DNA from: Marinomonas algicola
GTDB taxonomy: Bacteria; Pseudomonadota; Gammaproteobacteria; Pseudomonadales; Marinomonadaceae
Direction of reading: 5' to 3'
Assembly: GCF_014805825.1 (NCBI RefSeq)
Contig: NZ_CP061942.1
Location: 1-64,000 of the forward strand
DNA: 64,000 nt
The notes under the pieces are model-generated. The model was given only the letters and a program-made list of their open reading frames with translations, searched no databases and was not told the DNA's origin. This document shows positions 25,444 to 34,509 of this stretch, piece after piece. Position numbers and translations under genes: made by a program. Numbering within the stretch: the stretch's first letter is position 1; each line of letters begins with the position of its first letter.

Positions 25444-28443
25444 ATTTCTTCATCAAACACCAAGCGTATACAAATTCTTAGTGAATCAGAAATCAACGAA
25501 CTCTATGCCTTACCCAATTTCAACCGTAAAGATCGTGACGATTATTTTTCATTGGATAGTGAAACTCAAAGGCTTGTCAACGAATTAAGACGCATTGAAA
25601 CCAGAGTGTATTTTATCTTACTACTTGGTTACTTTAGGTCACGGCCAATAGTATTTAATTTTTCCTTTTCTCAAGTCAGAAGTGACTTAGATTATGTAAG
25701 AGCCAAGTATTTCAGCGATAAAGATATGTCTCTTGATGATTTATCACCAACAACAAAAACCAAGCTGATTAATAAGTTATTAAAATATACAGGATTTACA
25801 ACATATCAAAGTAAGTTAGATAAAGAGCCGCTTTTAAAAAGGCTTAATGACGTTGTAAAAATAAACCTTGAGCCAAGGTATGTTTTCGATGAATGTATTG
25901 CTTACTTTGGTCAGAACAGAATAGCACTGGCAGGGTATACAACGCTGCAAGATACTATTTCTGCGGTATTATCAAATGAGCGTAACCGTATTGAAACAGT
26001 GTTAAATGAAAGTTTATCTTCAGGTACCAGAGTAACACTACTTAAACTCCTTGAATCAAATAATACCTTTACTGACTTAGCCAAGTTAAAGAAAATGGCT
26101 AAGGACTTTTCAACGAGCCAAATCACCCAAGAGCTGAAGACGCATAAAATCATACGCTCGCTTTATCCAGAAATTAAATCGCTAATTGCTGAACTTGAAT
26201 TATCACCGAAGAACCTTGAATACTATGCCTCACTGGTTAAGCATAAGTCCGTTTATAAACTCAGAAGACACGCAGATAGCCAAACCATTTTATATCTCGT
26301 TTGTTATTTGTTCTTCAGGTACCGAGAAACTAACGATAACCTTGTTGCTGCATTTATTTACTTGCTCAGAAAGTTAACCGAGTCAGCTAAAAGCTACGCC
26401 AAACAACGCATTGTTGAAGATGTAAACATTGTTAGAACCAAATTAAAATCCGCTGGTAGTTTATTGAAGTACTTCATCGATACCGATATGGACGATGATT
26501 TAACCTTTGGTGATGTCCGTAAAAAAGCCTTTGAATTGATTCCAGCCGATAGCATTAAGCTATTAAGTGATCACCTAGATAATAACGACTTTGATGGACG
26601 TCAGTACGAATGGCAATTTATTGATAAACAATCCAGTAAAATTAAAAAACTTATTCGCTCATTATTTATGTCTATCGATATTGAATTCATTCATTTAAAA
26701 GATGAACTCCATGAGCAGTACGTTATGGCGCACTCTGAACTAGGCGAATCTAAAGCTATTCAAACGATTAACCTCGATGTGGTACCAAAACATGACCGCG
26801 AGTATTTGGAAGGAGAAAATACCAAATTAATTGCTAATCGATTCGAGTATTTCCTTTACCGTAAAGCAGAACAATTATTTCACAGCAATAGCTTAACAGT
26901 GAAAGAAAGCGTTAATAATCGAAGTTTAATATCAGATCTTATACAGCCTAAAGAATGGCAGCAAAAAGAGATAATCATTGAAAACACTGGCCTTGATAAG
27001 CTAGTTACACCCATTAATCAAACATTGGCCGATAAGAGCCAACTACTAGAAGTTAAGCTGAAGGAAGCAAGCGAACATATCTTTAGCGGTGATAATAAGT
27101 ATGTAGAGTTTATTCCTGGTAAGACTGAACTCAAGTGGTCAATTCCTAACAGTCGTTGGCAACAAACAATAGAAAATCCTCTCTACAATCAAATTCAACA
27201 CATGGGTATTGTTGAACTGATGCTTTTTGTTGATCAAAAGACAGGTTACTTAAATTCATTCACTCATATTTCTGCAACAAAAGAAAAGTCACCCGTAAAT
27301 AAAGAAGATCTGATCGCCTGTATATTGGCAAACGGTACTAATTACGGGCTATATAAAATGGCGAATATATCCGACCGTTCTATGGGTAAATTACGCAGTG
27401 TAGATGATAGTTATGTCAGATATGAAACACTGAAAACATCTAATGATCAGGTTTCTAATGCTATCGCCACGTTGCCAATATTTGCCTATTACCATGTGGA
27501 CGATAATCAGTTGTTTTCAAGTATTGATGGTCAAAAGTTCGAGTGCCGCATAAATACGTTTAAGGCTCGGTATTCGTCTAAGTACTTCTCTAAAGGTAAA
27601 GGTGTTTCAGCATTAACATTGGTTTCTAATCATGTTCCGGTGAGTACGCAAGTCATTGGCGCTAACGAATATGAAGGTCACTTTGCTTTTGACTTACTCT
27701 ATAACAACTCCTCAGAGATACAGCCTAATACTTTATCGACCGATACGCATGGTACCAATAATGTTAACTTTGCTATTTTGGATTTCTTTGGTTACACATT
27801 CGCCCCTCGATACGCAAAAATGAAAAAAGTGTTTTTTGAGTTATTTGAAGTGACTGAAGAGGACGGTGGCCGTATTCAATTAAGGAAAGACATTAACCAT
27901 AAATTAATTGCACAAGAGTGGGACAATATTCAGCATATTGTTTGTTCATTGAGTCGTAAAACCACCACTCAAAGCACAATCATTAGAAAGCTCAGTAACG
28001 GCAAGAGCCGAACATTGTCAGCATTGCATGAGTACGACCGTTTAATTAAATCTATTTATGTTTTGGAGTATGTTGATAATTCAACGTTGCGTCATTACGT
28101 CCAGCAAGCCTTGAACAGAGGTGAAGCATACCATCAGTTAAAACGTGCTATTACTTCAGTTAATGGCAATAAATTTCGAGGGGGGAATGATTACCAAGTA
28201 TCACAATGGAACGATTGTGCTCGACTCATTTCAAATTGCATTATTTATTATAATTCCGCGTTACTATCGGCATTTTTACAAATCCAAGAGAGGAACGGTA
28301 GGCAAGATGTGGTTGATGTTATTTCTCGGCTTTCGCCTGTTGCTTGGCAACACATTAATCTAAATGGGGAATATGCCTTTAATAAAGACCGCAAAGAAAT
28401 CGACTTAGCTGGTTTACTTAGTGACGTAGAATCAATAAGTTAA
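25444..28443 (+). CDS. tnpA: Tn3-family transposase of TnA
   Basis: About 999-aa Tn3-family transposase. The N-terminus TKRIQILSESEINELYALP and the VYFILLLGYFRSR block belong to the subgroup with a long N-terminal DNA-binding domain. The catalytic core shows LSTDTHGTNNVNFAILD (first Asp, about residue 745) and, near the end, IQERNG and WQHINLNGEY with the third acidic residue. The frame runs upstream of the first conventional start (TTG 25552) for 36 conserved codons. No ATG, GTG or TTG is available there. ATT 25444 follows an AAAGG ribosome site at 9 bp and is the best start candidate. The protein otherwise looks intact. Confidence 0.92.
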   Translation: MSSSNTKRIQILSESEINELYALPNFNRKDRDDYFSLDSETQRLVNELRRIETRVYFILLLGYFRSRPIVFNFSFSQVRSDLDYVRAKYFSDKDMSLDDLSPTTKTKLINKLLKYTGFTTYQSKLDKEPLLKRLNDVVKINLEPRYVFDECIAYFGQNRIALAGYTTLQDTISAVLSNERNRIETVLNESLSSGTRVTLLKLLESNNTFTDLAKLKKMAKDFSTSQITQELKTHKIIRSLYPEIKSLIAELELSPKNLEYYASLVKHKSVYKLRRHADSQTILYLVCYLFFRYRETNDNLVAAFIYLLRKLTESAKSYAKQRIVEDVNIVRTKLKSAGSLLKYFIDTDMDDDLTFGDVRKKAFELIPADSIKLLSDHLDNNDFDGRQYEWQFIDKQSSKIKKLIRSLFMSIDIEFIHLKDELHEQYVMAHSELGESKAIQTINLDVVPKHDREYLEGENTKLIANRFEYFLYRKAEQLFHSNSLTVKESVNNRSLISDLIQPKEWQQKEIIIENTGLDKLVTPINQTLADKSQLLEVKLKEASEHIFSGDNKYVEFIPGKTELKWSIPNSRWQQTIENPLYNQIQHMGIVELMLFVDQKTGYLNSFTHISATKEKSPVNKEDLIACILANGTNYGLYKMANISDRSMGKLRSVDDSYVRYETLKTSNDQVSNAIATLPIFAYYHVDDNQLFSSIDGQKFECRINTFKARYSSKYFSKGKGVSALTLVSNHVPVSTQVIGANEYEGHFAFDLLYNNSSEIQPNTLSTDTHGTNNVNFAILDFFGYTFAPRYAKMKKVFFELFEVTEEDGGRIQLRKDINHKLIAQEWDNIQHIVCSLSRKTTTQSTIIRKLSNGKSRTLSALHEYDRLIKSIYVLEYVDNSTLRHYVQQALNRGEAYHQLKRAITSVNGNKFRGGNDYQVSQWNDCARLISNCIIYYNSALLSAFLQIQERNGRQDVVDVISRLSPVAWQHINLNGEYAFNKDRKEIDLAGLLSDVESIS

Positions 28444-28612
28444 ATAATGCCATCTGTTTGTATTTCTAATTCAAAAGGTACTGCGCATCAAAGTGCCATT
28501 AAAAATAGGAGGTGTTGATATTCTATATGCTTGATATATACAAGCTAACATTGATAGAAAACAGATAAGCTAACAAGTTTTTAGTCGAGCCATAAGCTGT
28601 TCTATAATTGTT

Positions 28613-29050
28613 CTAATTGCAAAGCTCTTCAATTTGGTTTGTTACTAGATCTAAAAATACTTTTCTATGCTTGATTTTAGTAAGTAGCAGCTTTTGGATG
28701 TCTTCAGGAACTTTTCTTTCTCCTTCATCTATTGCCATTAGTAATGGCTTGATATCAACTACAAGAAGACCTGCCGCCCTTGCTGCTCGAATGAACTTTA
28801 ACCTCTTTAATGCACATAAACCGTAAAGGGCATAACCTGACTTAGTTTTTTCTTCGCAGTGTATTATATTCTCAAGTGTATAATTCCTTATAGTATGGAC
28901 AGACGTTTGTGCAGCTTGTGCCAGTTGAGAAATACTCAAAGGAAAATCCAACGCATCATCATCACTATTAATGAACTTATTGATATCAGGGATCTCCGTT
29001 AAAAAACTGACTTCACCAACAGGAATGTTTTCAACCTTAGATTTAATCAT
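28613..29050 (-). CDS. merD: MerD-like MerR-family co-regulator
   Basis: 145-aa MerR-superfamily protein at the 3' end of the mer locus, the usual place of merD, which helps switch the operon off. The helix-turn-helix region is at about residues 37-60 (LSISQLAQAAQTSVHTIRNY), followed by GYALYGLCALKRLKFIRAAR, which matches MerD wing sequence order. The Hg-binding cysteine triad of MerR is absent. A 35-residue N-terminal extension precedes the domain. It lies 113 bp after merA and 170 bp before the convergent transposase gene. Confidence 0.78.
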   Translation of the reverse strand: MIKSKVENIPVGEVSFLTEIPDINKFINSDDDALDFPLSISQLAQAAQTSVHTIRNYTLENIIHCEEKTKSGYALYGLCALKRLKFIRAARAAGLLVVDIKPLLMAIDEGERKVPEDIQKLLLTKIKHRKVFLDLVTNQIEELCN

Positions 29051-29163
29051 GGTTTAGCATGTTTCCAATTTGTGATCTTAATGGAATGCCTCAATATATC
29101 TTGATTGTATTCAATCAATCGGCATTCCATTAACATTTCTATAAGTACATTACCGTTAAATGA

Positions 29164-30603
29164 TTACCCTGCGCAGCAAGATAGCTCTTTAACGTCTTTG
29201 CTAAAGGTTTGAGCGCATAACTTCAATCCTTCAACCATCGTCAAATACGGAAATAGTTGACCTGCTAAATCCTCTACGGTCATGTTGTTATGAATGGCTA
29301 ATGCTGCACTTTGTATAAGTTCACCACCTTCATGCGCGAGTATTTGTGCGCCTAATATCTCACCTGTTTGTTTTTCTGCAACTAGTTTGATAAATCCATC
29401 AGTTTCAAAATTTGCTAATGCTCTAGGTACGTTTTCCATATCAAGTACACGACTTATCGTATCTATTCCTTCCGCTGAAGCTTGTTCTTCAGTTAGACCT
29501 ACCGTAGCAACTTGTGGGTCAGTGAATATAACAGCAGGCATGGTAGATAGGTCGAGTTGCGCATTTCCACCCGTCATATTAATTCCGGCTCTACTTCCGG
29601 CAGCAGCAGCAACATAGACAAACTGTGGCATATTGGAGCAATCACCTGCGGCATAAATGTTAGCTGTTGATGTTTCCATCATACTATTAACAACAATGGC
29701 ACCACTTTTATCTGTTTTAACACCAACGTTTTCTAAACCAAGCTTGCCAGTATTTGCATGGCGACCAGTAGAAATAAGCAATTTTTCAGCGATTAATGTT
29801 CCTTCGTCAGTTTCCAATGAAAACCCATTGCTACCATAAGAAACATGACTTGCTTGCGTATTATTAAGTACACGAATGCCTTCTTTTTCAAAACATTCAG
29901 TCAGCTTTTCACCTAATAACGGATCTTCTGCATATAAAAGCGTATGTCGTGCTAATACTGTTACACTGCTACCCAAACGGGCATAAGCTTGTGCAATTTC
30001 CAGTGCTATAACAGAAGAGCCGATGACAACCAGACTACTTGGTAACTCCTCCGAAAATAAAGCTTCGGTTGATGTCCAATAAGGAGTATCAATTAGCCCA
30101 TCAATAGGTGGAACGCTTGGTGTAGAGCCTGTAGCAATTAAGATGCGATCTGCAACCAACTCTTCCTCATTACCATCAGACTTTTGAACTAACAAGGTAT
30201 TTTCATTTTTAAAACGCGCATAACCTTTAAGTAAAGATAGCGCGGGGTTGTTCTCTAAAATACTTTGATATTTAGCATCGCGTAATTCTTCAACGCGAGC
30301 ACTTTGCTGATGTGCTAATAAGGAGCGGCTAAGTTGTGGTTGAATATTCTCTAAACCATCAAATGGGTTAATACGTTGCTGGTGCGCTAATTGCGCTGCA
30401 CGGATCAATATTTTTGAAGGAACACAGCCTACATTTACACAGCAGCCACCGATAACATCCGCTCCCTCTATGATAGTAACTCTTGCTCCGCCTTCCGCTG
30501 CTTTAATAGCACTGGCAAATGCTCCTGAGCCACTACCAATAATGGCTACATGTAATTGTTCTGGCTGAGTGTCATTTGACGAGCAACAACTATTCGTTGA
30601 CAT
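29164..30603 (-). CDS. merA: Mercuric reductase
   Basis: 479-aa cytosolic flavoenzyme that reduces Hg(II) to volatile Hg(0) with NADPH. The N-terminal FAD motif GSGSGAFASAIKAAEGG is near residues 22-38, the redox-active GCCVNVGCVPSK near 53-64, a second dinucleotide-binding block (VVIGSSVIALEIAQAYARLG) near 190-210, and the C-terminal vicinal cysteine pair (SCCAG) at the very end. The optional NmerA heavy-metal-binding domain is missing, so MerP or thiols must hand over mercury. An AGAGGAA ribosome site precedes the ATG. merC lies 20 bp upstream. Confidence 0.96.
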   Translation of the reverse strand: MSTNSCCSSNDTQPEQLHVAIIGSGSGAFASAIKAAEGGARVTIIEGADVIGGCCVNVGCVPSKILIRAAQLAHQQRINPFDGLENIQPQLSRSLLAHQQSARVEELRDAKYQSILENNPALSLLKGYARFKNENTLLVQKSDGNEEELVADRILIATGSTPSVPPIDGLIDTPYWTSTEALFSEELPSSLVVIGSSVIALEIAQAYARLGSSVTVLARHTLLYAEDPLLGEKLTECFEKEGIRVLNNTQASHVSYGSNGFSLETDEGTLIAEKLLISTGRHANTGKLGLENVGVKTDKSGAIVVNSMMETSTANIYAAGDCSNMPQFVYVAAAAGSRAGINMTGGNAQLDLSTMPAVIFTDPQVATVGLTEEQASAEGIDTISRVLDMENVPRALANFETDGFIKLVAEKQTGEILGAQILAHEGGELIQSAALAIHNNMTVEDLAGQLFPYLTMVEGLKLCAQTFSKDVKELSCCAG

Positions 30604-30623
30604 ATTTTATTCCTCTTAAAAAG

Positions 30624-31043
30624 TTAAGCGGTACAAGTTTCATCATCACAGCGTTTATTTGCTGGAGAAACCATGTCCCAAATTGATACAGCAACCATCA
30701 GTCCTAGCCCCGTATAAGTAACGTATGAACTCCACCCGTACTGGAACCAAGGGTATAAAGAGAGTAAAACCAAAATGGGGCCAATTGAACCAACTAAACT
30801 GCGGTGCCATTGGCGGTGACTAAACCAACCTAAGATATTCATGGCAAGTGCTAACGATGCAAATAGTGGGAATAAGGTATTAATAAATAATCCTTCCCAT
30901 TGACCTAAAAACCCCATACCTATGGCTGCTGCAATATTCGCTATGGCAGGAAAACACATGGCGCATCCCATTGCCGAAACAACGGCTCCAAAAGAGCCTG
31001 CTTTATCGCCTATACGAGTTAATAAATTTAAAGGATTGAACAT
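30624..31043 (-). CDS. merC: Mercury transporter MerC
   Basis: 139-aa inner-membrane Hg(II) uptake protein with about four hydrophobic spans. A cysteine pair in the first span (MGCAMCFP, about residues 26-33) and a C-terminal CDDETC are the probable mercury ligands, as in MerC. It lies between merP and merA in the same direction with short gaps and a GAGG ribosome site, so it belongs to the operon. Confidence 0.88.
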   Translation of the reverse strand: MFNPLNLLTRIGDKAGSFGAVVSAMGCAMCFPAIANIAAAIGMGFLGQWEGLFINTLFPLFASLALAMNILGWFSHRQWHRSLVGSIGPILVLLSLYPWFQYGWSSYVTYTGLGLMVAVSIWDMVSPANKRCDDETCTA

Positions 31044-31052
31044 ACTTGGCCT

Positions 31053-31328
31053 CTATTTTTTTAATGTAGATGGGTAGCCAGCATTGGTAGTCGCTGTGAT
31101 TAATGCATTGATGTTGGTTTTAGTGTCATCAAAAGAAACAATAGCTAGCTTAGGCTTGTAGGTAACTTTCGCTTTTTCAACGCCATCAACATTTTCTAAC
31201 GATTTTTTAACTGTGATTGGGCATGTCGCACAGTTCATCGTTGGTACTTCCAGCGTAACTGTTTTTACTTCAGCAAAAGCACCAAAACTAGAGAGTGAAA
31301 GCAGTGCGGTTAATAATAATTTTTTCAT
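31053..31328 (-). CDS. merP: Periplasmic mercury-binding protein MerP
   Basis: 91-aa periplasmic Hg(II) scavenger. Starting at ATG 31328 gives a textbook signal peptide (MKKLLLTALLSLSSFGAFA); an in-frame start at 31382 would add an unlikely hydrophilic leader and overlap merT. The mature domain is an HMA fold with the metal site TMNCATC near residues 30-36. A GGAGC ribosome site precedes the chosen ATG. It passes mercury to MerT. Confidence 0.93.
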   Translation of the reverse strand: MKKLLLTALLSLSSFGAFAEVKTVTLEVPTMNCATCPITVKKSLENVDGVEKAKVTYKPKLAIVSFDDTKTNINALITATTNAGYPSTLKK

Positions 31329-31374
31329 AATTAGCTCCAAATTGTAAAATGTTATAAATTTCTTGATCTGTATA

Positions 31375-31722
31375 TTAAGCAAACAAAAGTATCCAATAAT
31401 TACTGGTCACAAAAATTGTTGCAGCTATAGCGCTCAGCCAGAAAATGACTTTTCGTTGTTGCTGCTTCTTAGGAACTGCACAGGCGGTTCCCGGCTCACA
31501 CTCTTCTACTGGACGATAAATTTTCCAACCTGAGTAACCAAACAACAACACTACGAATGTGATAAATAATGGCCTATAGGGTTCAAATGCAGTTAAATTA
31601 CCAATCCATGAGCCACTAACCCCCAGTAGTAGCAGGACTAAAGGACCTACACAGCATACGCCTGCGCCTAATGCTGCGATGATGCCTCCTATCATTGGAA
31701 GGTTTGATTCTTTTTGATTCAT
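31375..31722 (-). CDS. merT: Mercury transporter MerT
   Basis: 115-aa inner-membrane Hg(II) importer with three hydrophobic spans. The first span holds the vicinal cysteines GVCCVG near residues 22-27. The cytosolic loop has a second pair (EECEPGTACAV, about 74-84). First gene of the merTPCAD run, 28 bp downstream of its own MerR-type promoter (31750-31781), with a GAGGT ribosome site. Confidence 0.94.
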   Translation of the reverse strand: MNQKESNLPMIGGIIAALGAGVCCVGPLVLLLLGVSGSWIGNLTAFEPYRPLFITFVVLLFGYSGWKIYRPVEECEPGTACAVPKKQQQRKVIFWLSAIAATIFVTSNYWILLFA

Positions 31723-31749
31723 ATGGATACCTCATTAAGTGATAATGCA

Positions 31750-31781
31750 AGTGTATTGTATGTACCTAAGTACGGAGTCAA
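31750..31781 (-). promoter_or_regulatory. MerR-type promoter/operator ahead of merT
   Basis: On the minus strand TTGACT (31781-31776) is followed by CCGTACTTAGGTACATAC and a -10 such as TACACT after a 20-bp spacer. The GTAC-N4-GTAC dyad between over-spaced -35 and -10 elements is the hallmark of MerR-activated promoters. Confidence 0.82.
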
Positions 31782-31800
31782 GAGGAATTTAGCATAAATT

Positions 31801-33084
31801 TTATTTTTGAAAATACTCTCGCGTTCCATGCTCGGTCATCGCTCCTGATATTCTATTGATCCCATGTAAATACGCTGCGGAGCGAAGTGATAATTTTTTT
31901 TGCCGCGCCAAGTCAAAAACATTATTGGCTTCTGTATCCATAATCTTCTTTAATCGGCAATTTATTTCTGAATTATCCCAATAAAAGCCAGAACGATTTT
32001 GTACCCATTCAAAATAGCTTACAGTTACGCCCCCAGCGTTTACCAATACATCAGGTAGTACGTTTATTCCTTTTCGCTTTAAAACCTCATCAGCTTCTGG
32101 GCTTATCGGTCCGTTAGCAATTTCTAATATGTGTTTTGCTCTTATCTTATCTGCATTCTGCTCTGTTATTTGGTTTTCAAGTGCCGCCAAAACTAATACA
32201 TCAACGTTTAATTCAAGTAACTCTTCATTTGACACAACATTAAATTCTGCTTCTCTACATACAGAGCCATCACAATACAGCATGGCTTTTAGCGTGTTAT
32301 CAGCTAGCTTTTGATTCATTACTAATTGAGGATTTAGATCATCATTAGATACAATCCCACCTTTTGAGTCAGACAGTGCTACAATCCTAAATCCCAACTC
32401 ATATGCTAACTTTGCGAAGTGAAATCCGGCATTACCAAACCCTTGAATTGCAATAGTTGTGTTCTCTGGTGCTAACTCAAAAGCCTTAAGCCATTGCAAA
32501 AGCACAAATAATGCTCCTTGCCCTGTCGCTGAATCCCTTCCCAATGAGCCGTTTAAATGAACAGGTTTGCCCGTAATGACCGCTGGAAGTTGTTCTCGCA
32601 TAATTTGATAATATTCGTCTGCCATCCATCCCATTATGGTTGCATTGGTATAAACATCAGGTGCTGGAATGTCTCGTTTCGGACCTATAATGTCGGCTAT
32701 CGCTCTGATATATCCACGAGAAAGTCTTTCAAGCTCTAGCAATGAAAGTTCTTTAGGGGTTACTTTGATTCCTCCCTTGGCACCACCAAAGGGTAAACCA
32801 ACGACCGCACACTTTATTGTCATCCAAAAGCTCAGAGAAGTAATTTCATCTAAGTTAACATCTGGGTGGAAGCGTATCCCACCTTTTGTCGGTCCTCTGG
32901 TATCATCAAATTGGACACGGTATCCCGTAAAGACACGGAGTGCACCATCATCCATGCGCACTGGAATGCTTACGCTCAGTGCTTTCTTAGGGTATTTTAG
33001 TCTGTTAACGACATCATCTGATAAAGTTACATATTTCATAACCTCGATCAGACGTGATTGCGCATCTTCAAATAATGATGTCAT
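31801..33084 (-). CDS. Glu/Leu/Phe/Val-type amino acid dehydrogenase in the mer locus
   Basis: 427-aa hexameric-type glutamate dehydrogenase family enzyme, which oxidatively deaminates glutamate (or a related amino acid) with NAD(P)+. Family motifs: GGIRFHPDV near residue 68, the catalytic-lysine loop PFGGAKGGI near 98-106, PAPDVYTN near 142-149, and the nucleotide fold GFGNAGFHFAKLA near 215. A GGAGA ribosome site precedes ATG 33084. It stands between merR and merT, all in one direction, with a MerR-type promoter upstream, so mercury induction is likely. Inference: it regenerates NAD(P)H for MerA or adjusts glutamate under stress. It is not part of canonical mer operons. Confidence 0.9.
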   Translation of the reverse strand: MTSLFEDAQSRLIEVMKYVTLSDDVVNRLKYPKKALSVSIPVRMDDGALRVFTGYRVQFDDTRGPTKGGIRFHPDVNLDEITSLSFWMTIKCAVVGLPFGGAKGGIKVTPKELSLLELERLSRGYIRAIADIIGPKRDIPAPDVYTNATIMGWMADEYYQIMREQLPAVITGKPVHLNGSLGRDSATGQGALFVLLQWLKAFELAPENTTIAIQGFGNAGFHFAKLAYELGFRIVALSDSKGGIVSNDDLNPQLVMNQKLADNTLKAMLYCDGSVCREAEFNVVSNEELLELNVDVLVLAALENQITEQNADKIRAKHILEIANGPISPEADEVLKRKGINVLPDVLVNAGGVTVSYFEWVQNRSGFYWDNSEINCRLKKIMDTEANNVFDLARQKKLSLRSAAYLHGINRISGAMTEHGTREYFQK

Positions 33085-33210
33085 AAGTTTTATTCTCCGC
33101 TAGCAACAATATGTTTCAGAAATGGTATTTTTCCTGTACATAGATTGACCTTTTTTACACGCAAAAGCGTTCAATTACATGAGTTACGTATATTCCGCTA
33201 AGTTTTATGA

Positions 33211-33242
33211 ATAATAGGTTGCGTATATAGGTACGGAGTCAA
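33211..33242 (-). promoter_or_regulatory. MerR-type promoter/operator ahead of gdh
   Basis: On the minus strand TTGACT (33242-33237), the segment CCGTACCTATATACGCAACC, and TATTAT (33216-33211) with a 20-bp spacer. The sequence TTGACTCCGTAC is identical to the start of the merT promoter. It lies 127 bp upstream of the dehydrogenase start. Confidence 0.82.
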
Positions 33243-33315
33243 CAGGGCATTAAACTCGGACATGAAGTCTTTCTATGTGGAGGGAAGGATTTTGACAGAA
33301 ATCTTTAATTAGGTA

Positions 33316-33771
33316 CTACTTCGGCTGCAAAGAATCAATTATCGGGCAATGGCTATCGTCATCATTATTTTGGCACTGGCTCAAATGCTCTTCTAGCGCT
33401 TGCTCTAAAAGTAACAAATCAGCTTTCTTTTTTTGTACTGCAATTAATTTTTTATTAGCTAATTCTTGGACTTTACTACATGGGCTATCGTTTAATGCAA
33501 GTAACCCTTCAATCTCTTTCAGTGTAAAACCTAATTCTTGAGAACGCTTAATAAAGTGTATTCTGTTTACCGTTTCATTCGGGTAATGTCTATAGCCCTG
33601 CATAGGTTTTGGTGGCTGATTAATTAAGCCTTTGCGTTCATAAAAGCGAATTGTCTCGACATTTACGCTCACTTCTTTAGCCAACATACTTATGGTTCGT
33701 TTAGACACGTTATCAATTACCTTACCGATTTTTTGTTTACTTACTTTATATCTAATTAGAGTGACCAGCAA
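33316..33771 (-). CDS. merR: Mercury-responsive regulator MerR
   Basis: MerR-family activator/repressor. The winged helix begins MLAKEVSVNVETIRFYERKG. Three cysteines sit as in Hg-MerR: SPCSKV in the hinge, then LSQC and SHCPI near the C-terminus. The longest frame starts at ATG 33771 (151 aa); GTG 33708 would give 131 aa and a more typical N-terminus, so the first 21 residues are doubtful. Unlike Tn21, merR is transcribed in the same direction as the structural genes. It presumably controls both TTGACTCCGTAC promoters downstream. Confidence 0.92.
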   Translation of the reverse strand: MLVTLIRYKVSKQKIGKVIDNVSKRTISMLAKEVSVNVETIRFYERKGLINQPPKPMQGYRHYPNETVNRIHFIKRSQELGFTLKEIEGLLALNDSPCSKVQELANKKLIAVQKKKADLLLLEQALEEHLSQCQNNDDDSHCPIIDSLQPK

Positions 33772-33976
33772 TGAATATGAGTTTTAACACCGCTACATAA
33801 TTTTATTTTTTCACCCATTAAATGAAAGAGATAGGGCTGTTGGTACGGCCACCACTAAAACATAACAATGTATGGTTTATCCTTTTTCATTATCAAACTC
33901 CAAATTAGTGTTATTACATGCAGTTCTTCATGAGTACACCCTAAAGGCACTATAGAAATATCACAGGTCATTACGT

Positions 33977-34029
33977 AATGACACCACCTAAATAAACCTA
34001 TATAATATGACACCATCTAAATAGACCTA
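33977..34029. repeat. Two 24-bp direct repeats before TnA tnpR (res-like)
   Basis: AATGACACCACCTAAATAAA(CCTA) at 33977-34000 and TATGACACCATCTAAATAGA(CCTA) at 34006-34029 lie just ahead of the resolvase start. They may be resolvase subsites or an operator. The segment CGTAATGACACC is identical to part of the plasmid iterons. Confidence 0.5.
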
Positions 34030-34040
34030 ATTAGGCAAAA

Positions 34041-34476
34041 ATGTTCATAAGAGCATATTTACGAGCATCAACTTCTGAGCAAGATGCCAATAGAGCAAAA
34101 AGCTCATTAAAAAAATTCGTTTCTGGCTTCAGCAAACGAATAGCTTCTTTCTATATAGAAAATAAATCTGGCAATTCTTTAGATAGACCAGAACTAATTC
34201 GATTACTGGATGAATCAGAGTCCGGTGATGTTCTGTTAGTTGAATCGATAGATCGTTTAACAAGGTTAAGCCCCGATGATTGGAAAACTCTTGTAGCTTC
34301 AATAAATGAGAAAGGAATTAGTGTTGTTAGTTTAGATCTACCAACAAGTCATTTAACATTTGGCAGTTTTCCAAGTGATGATTTTATGAGTTCAATACTT
34401 AGCGCTATTAATAATATGCTGTTAGAAATATTAGCGGCTAGTGCATATAAAGAGTATCGAGAACGAGAACGTAAGC
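34041..34476 (+). pseudogene. tnpR: TnA resolvase tnpR, 5' part (split by TnB)
   Basis: Serine recombinase N-terminal domain: IRAYLRASTSEQDA with the catalytic serine near residue 10, then LLVESIDRLTRL. At 34476 TnB inserts within the helix RERERK; the following codons come from the TnB end. The 3' part resumes at 52815. Joining the two with one TAAGC copy restores 208 codons in frame (about 207 aa), so the gene was intact before TnB arrived. Here it lacks its DNA-binding domain and cannot resolve cointegrates. Confidence 0.92.
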
Positions 34477-34509
34477 GGGGTTTGAAGTCCAACGGAACGA
34501 AAACGTACG

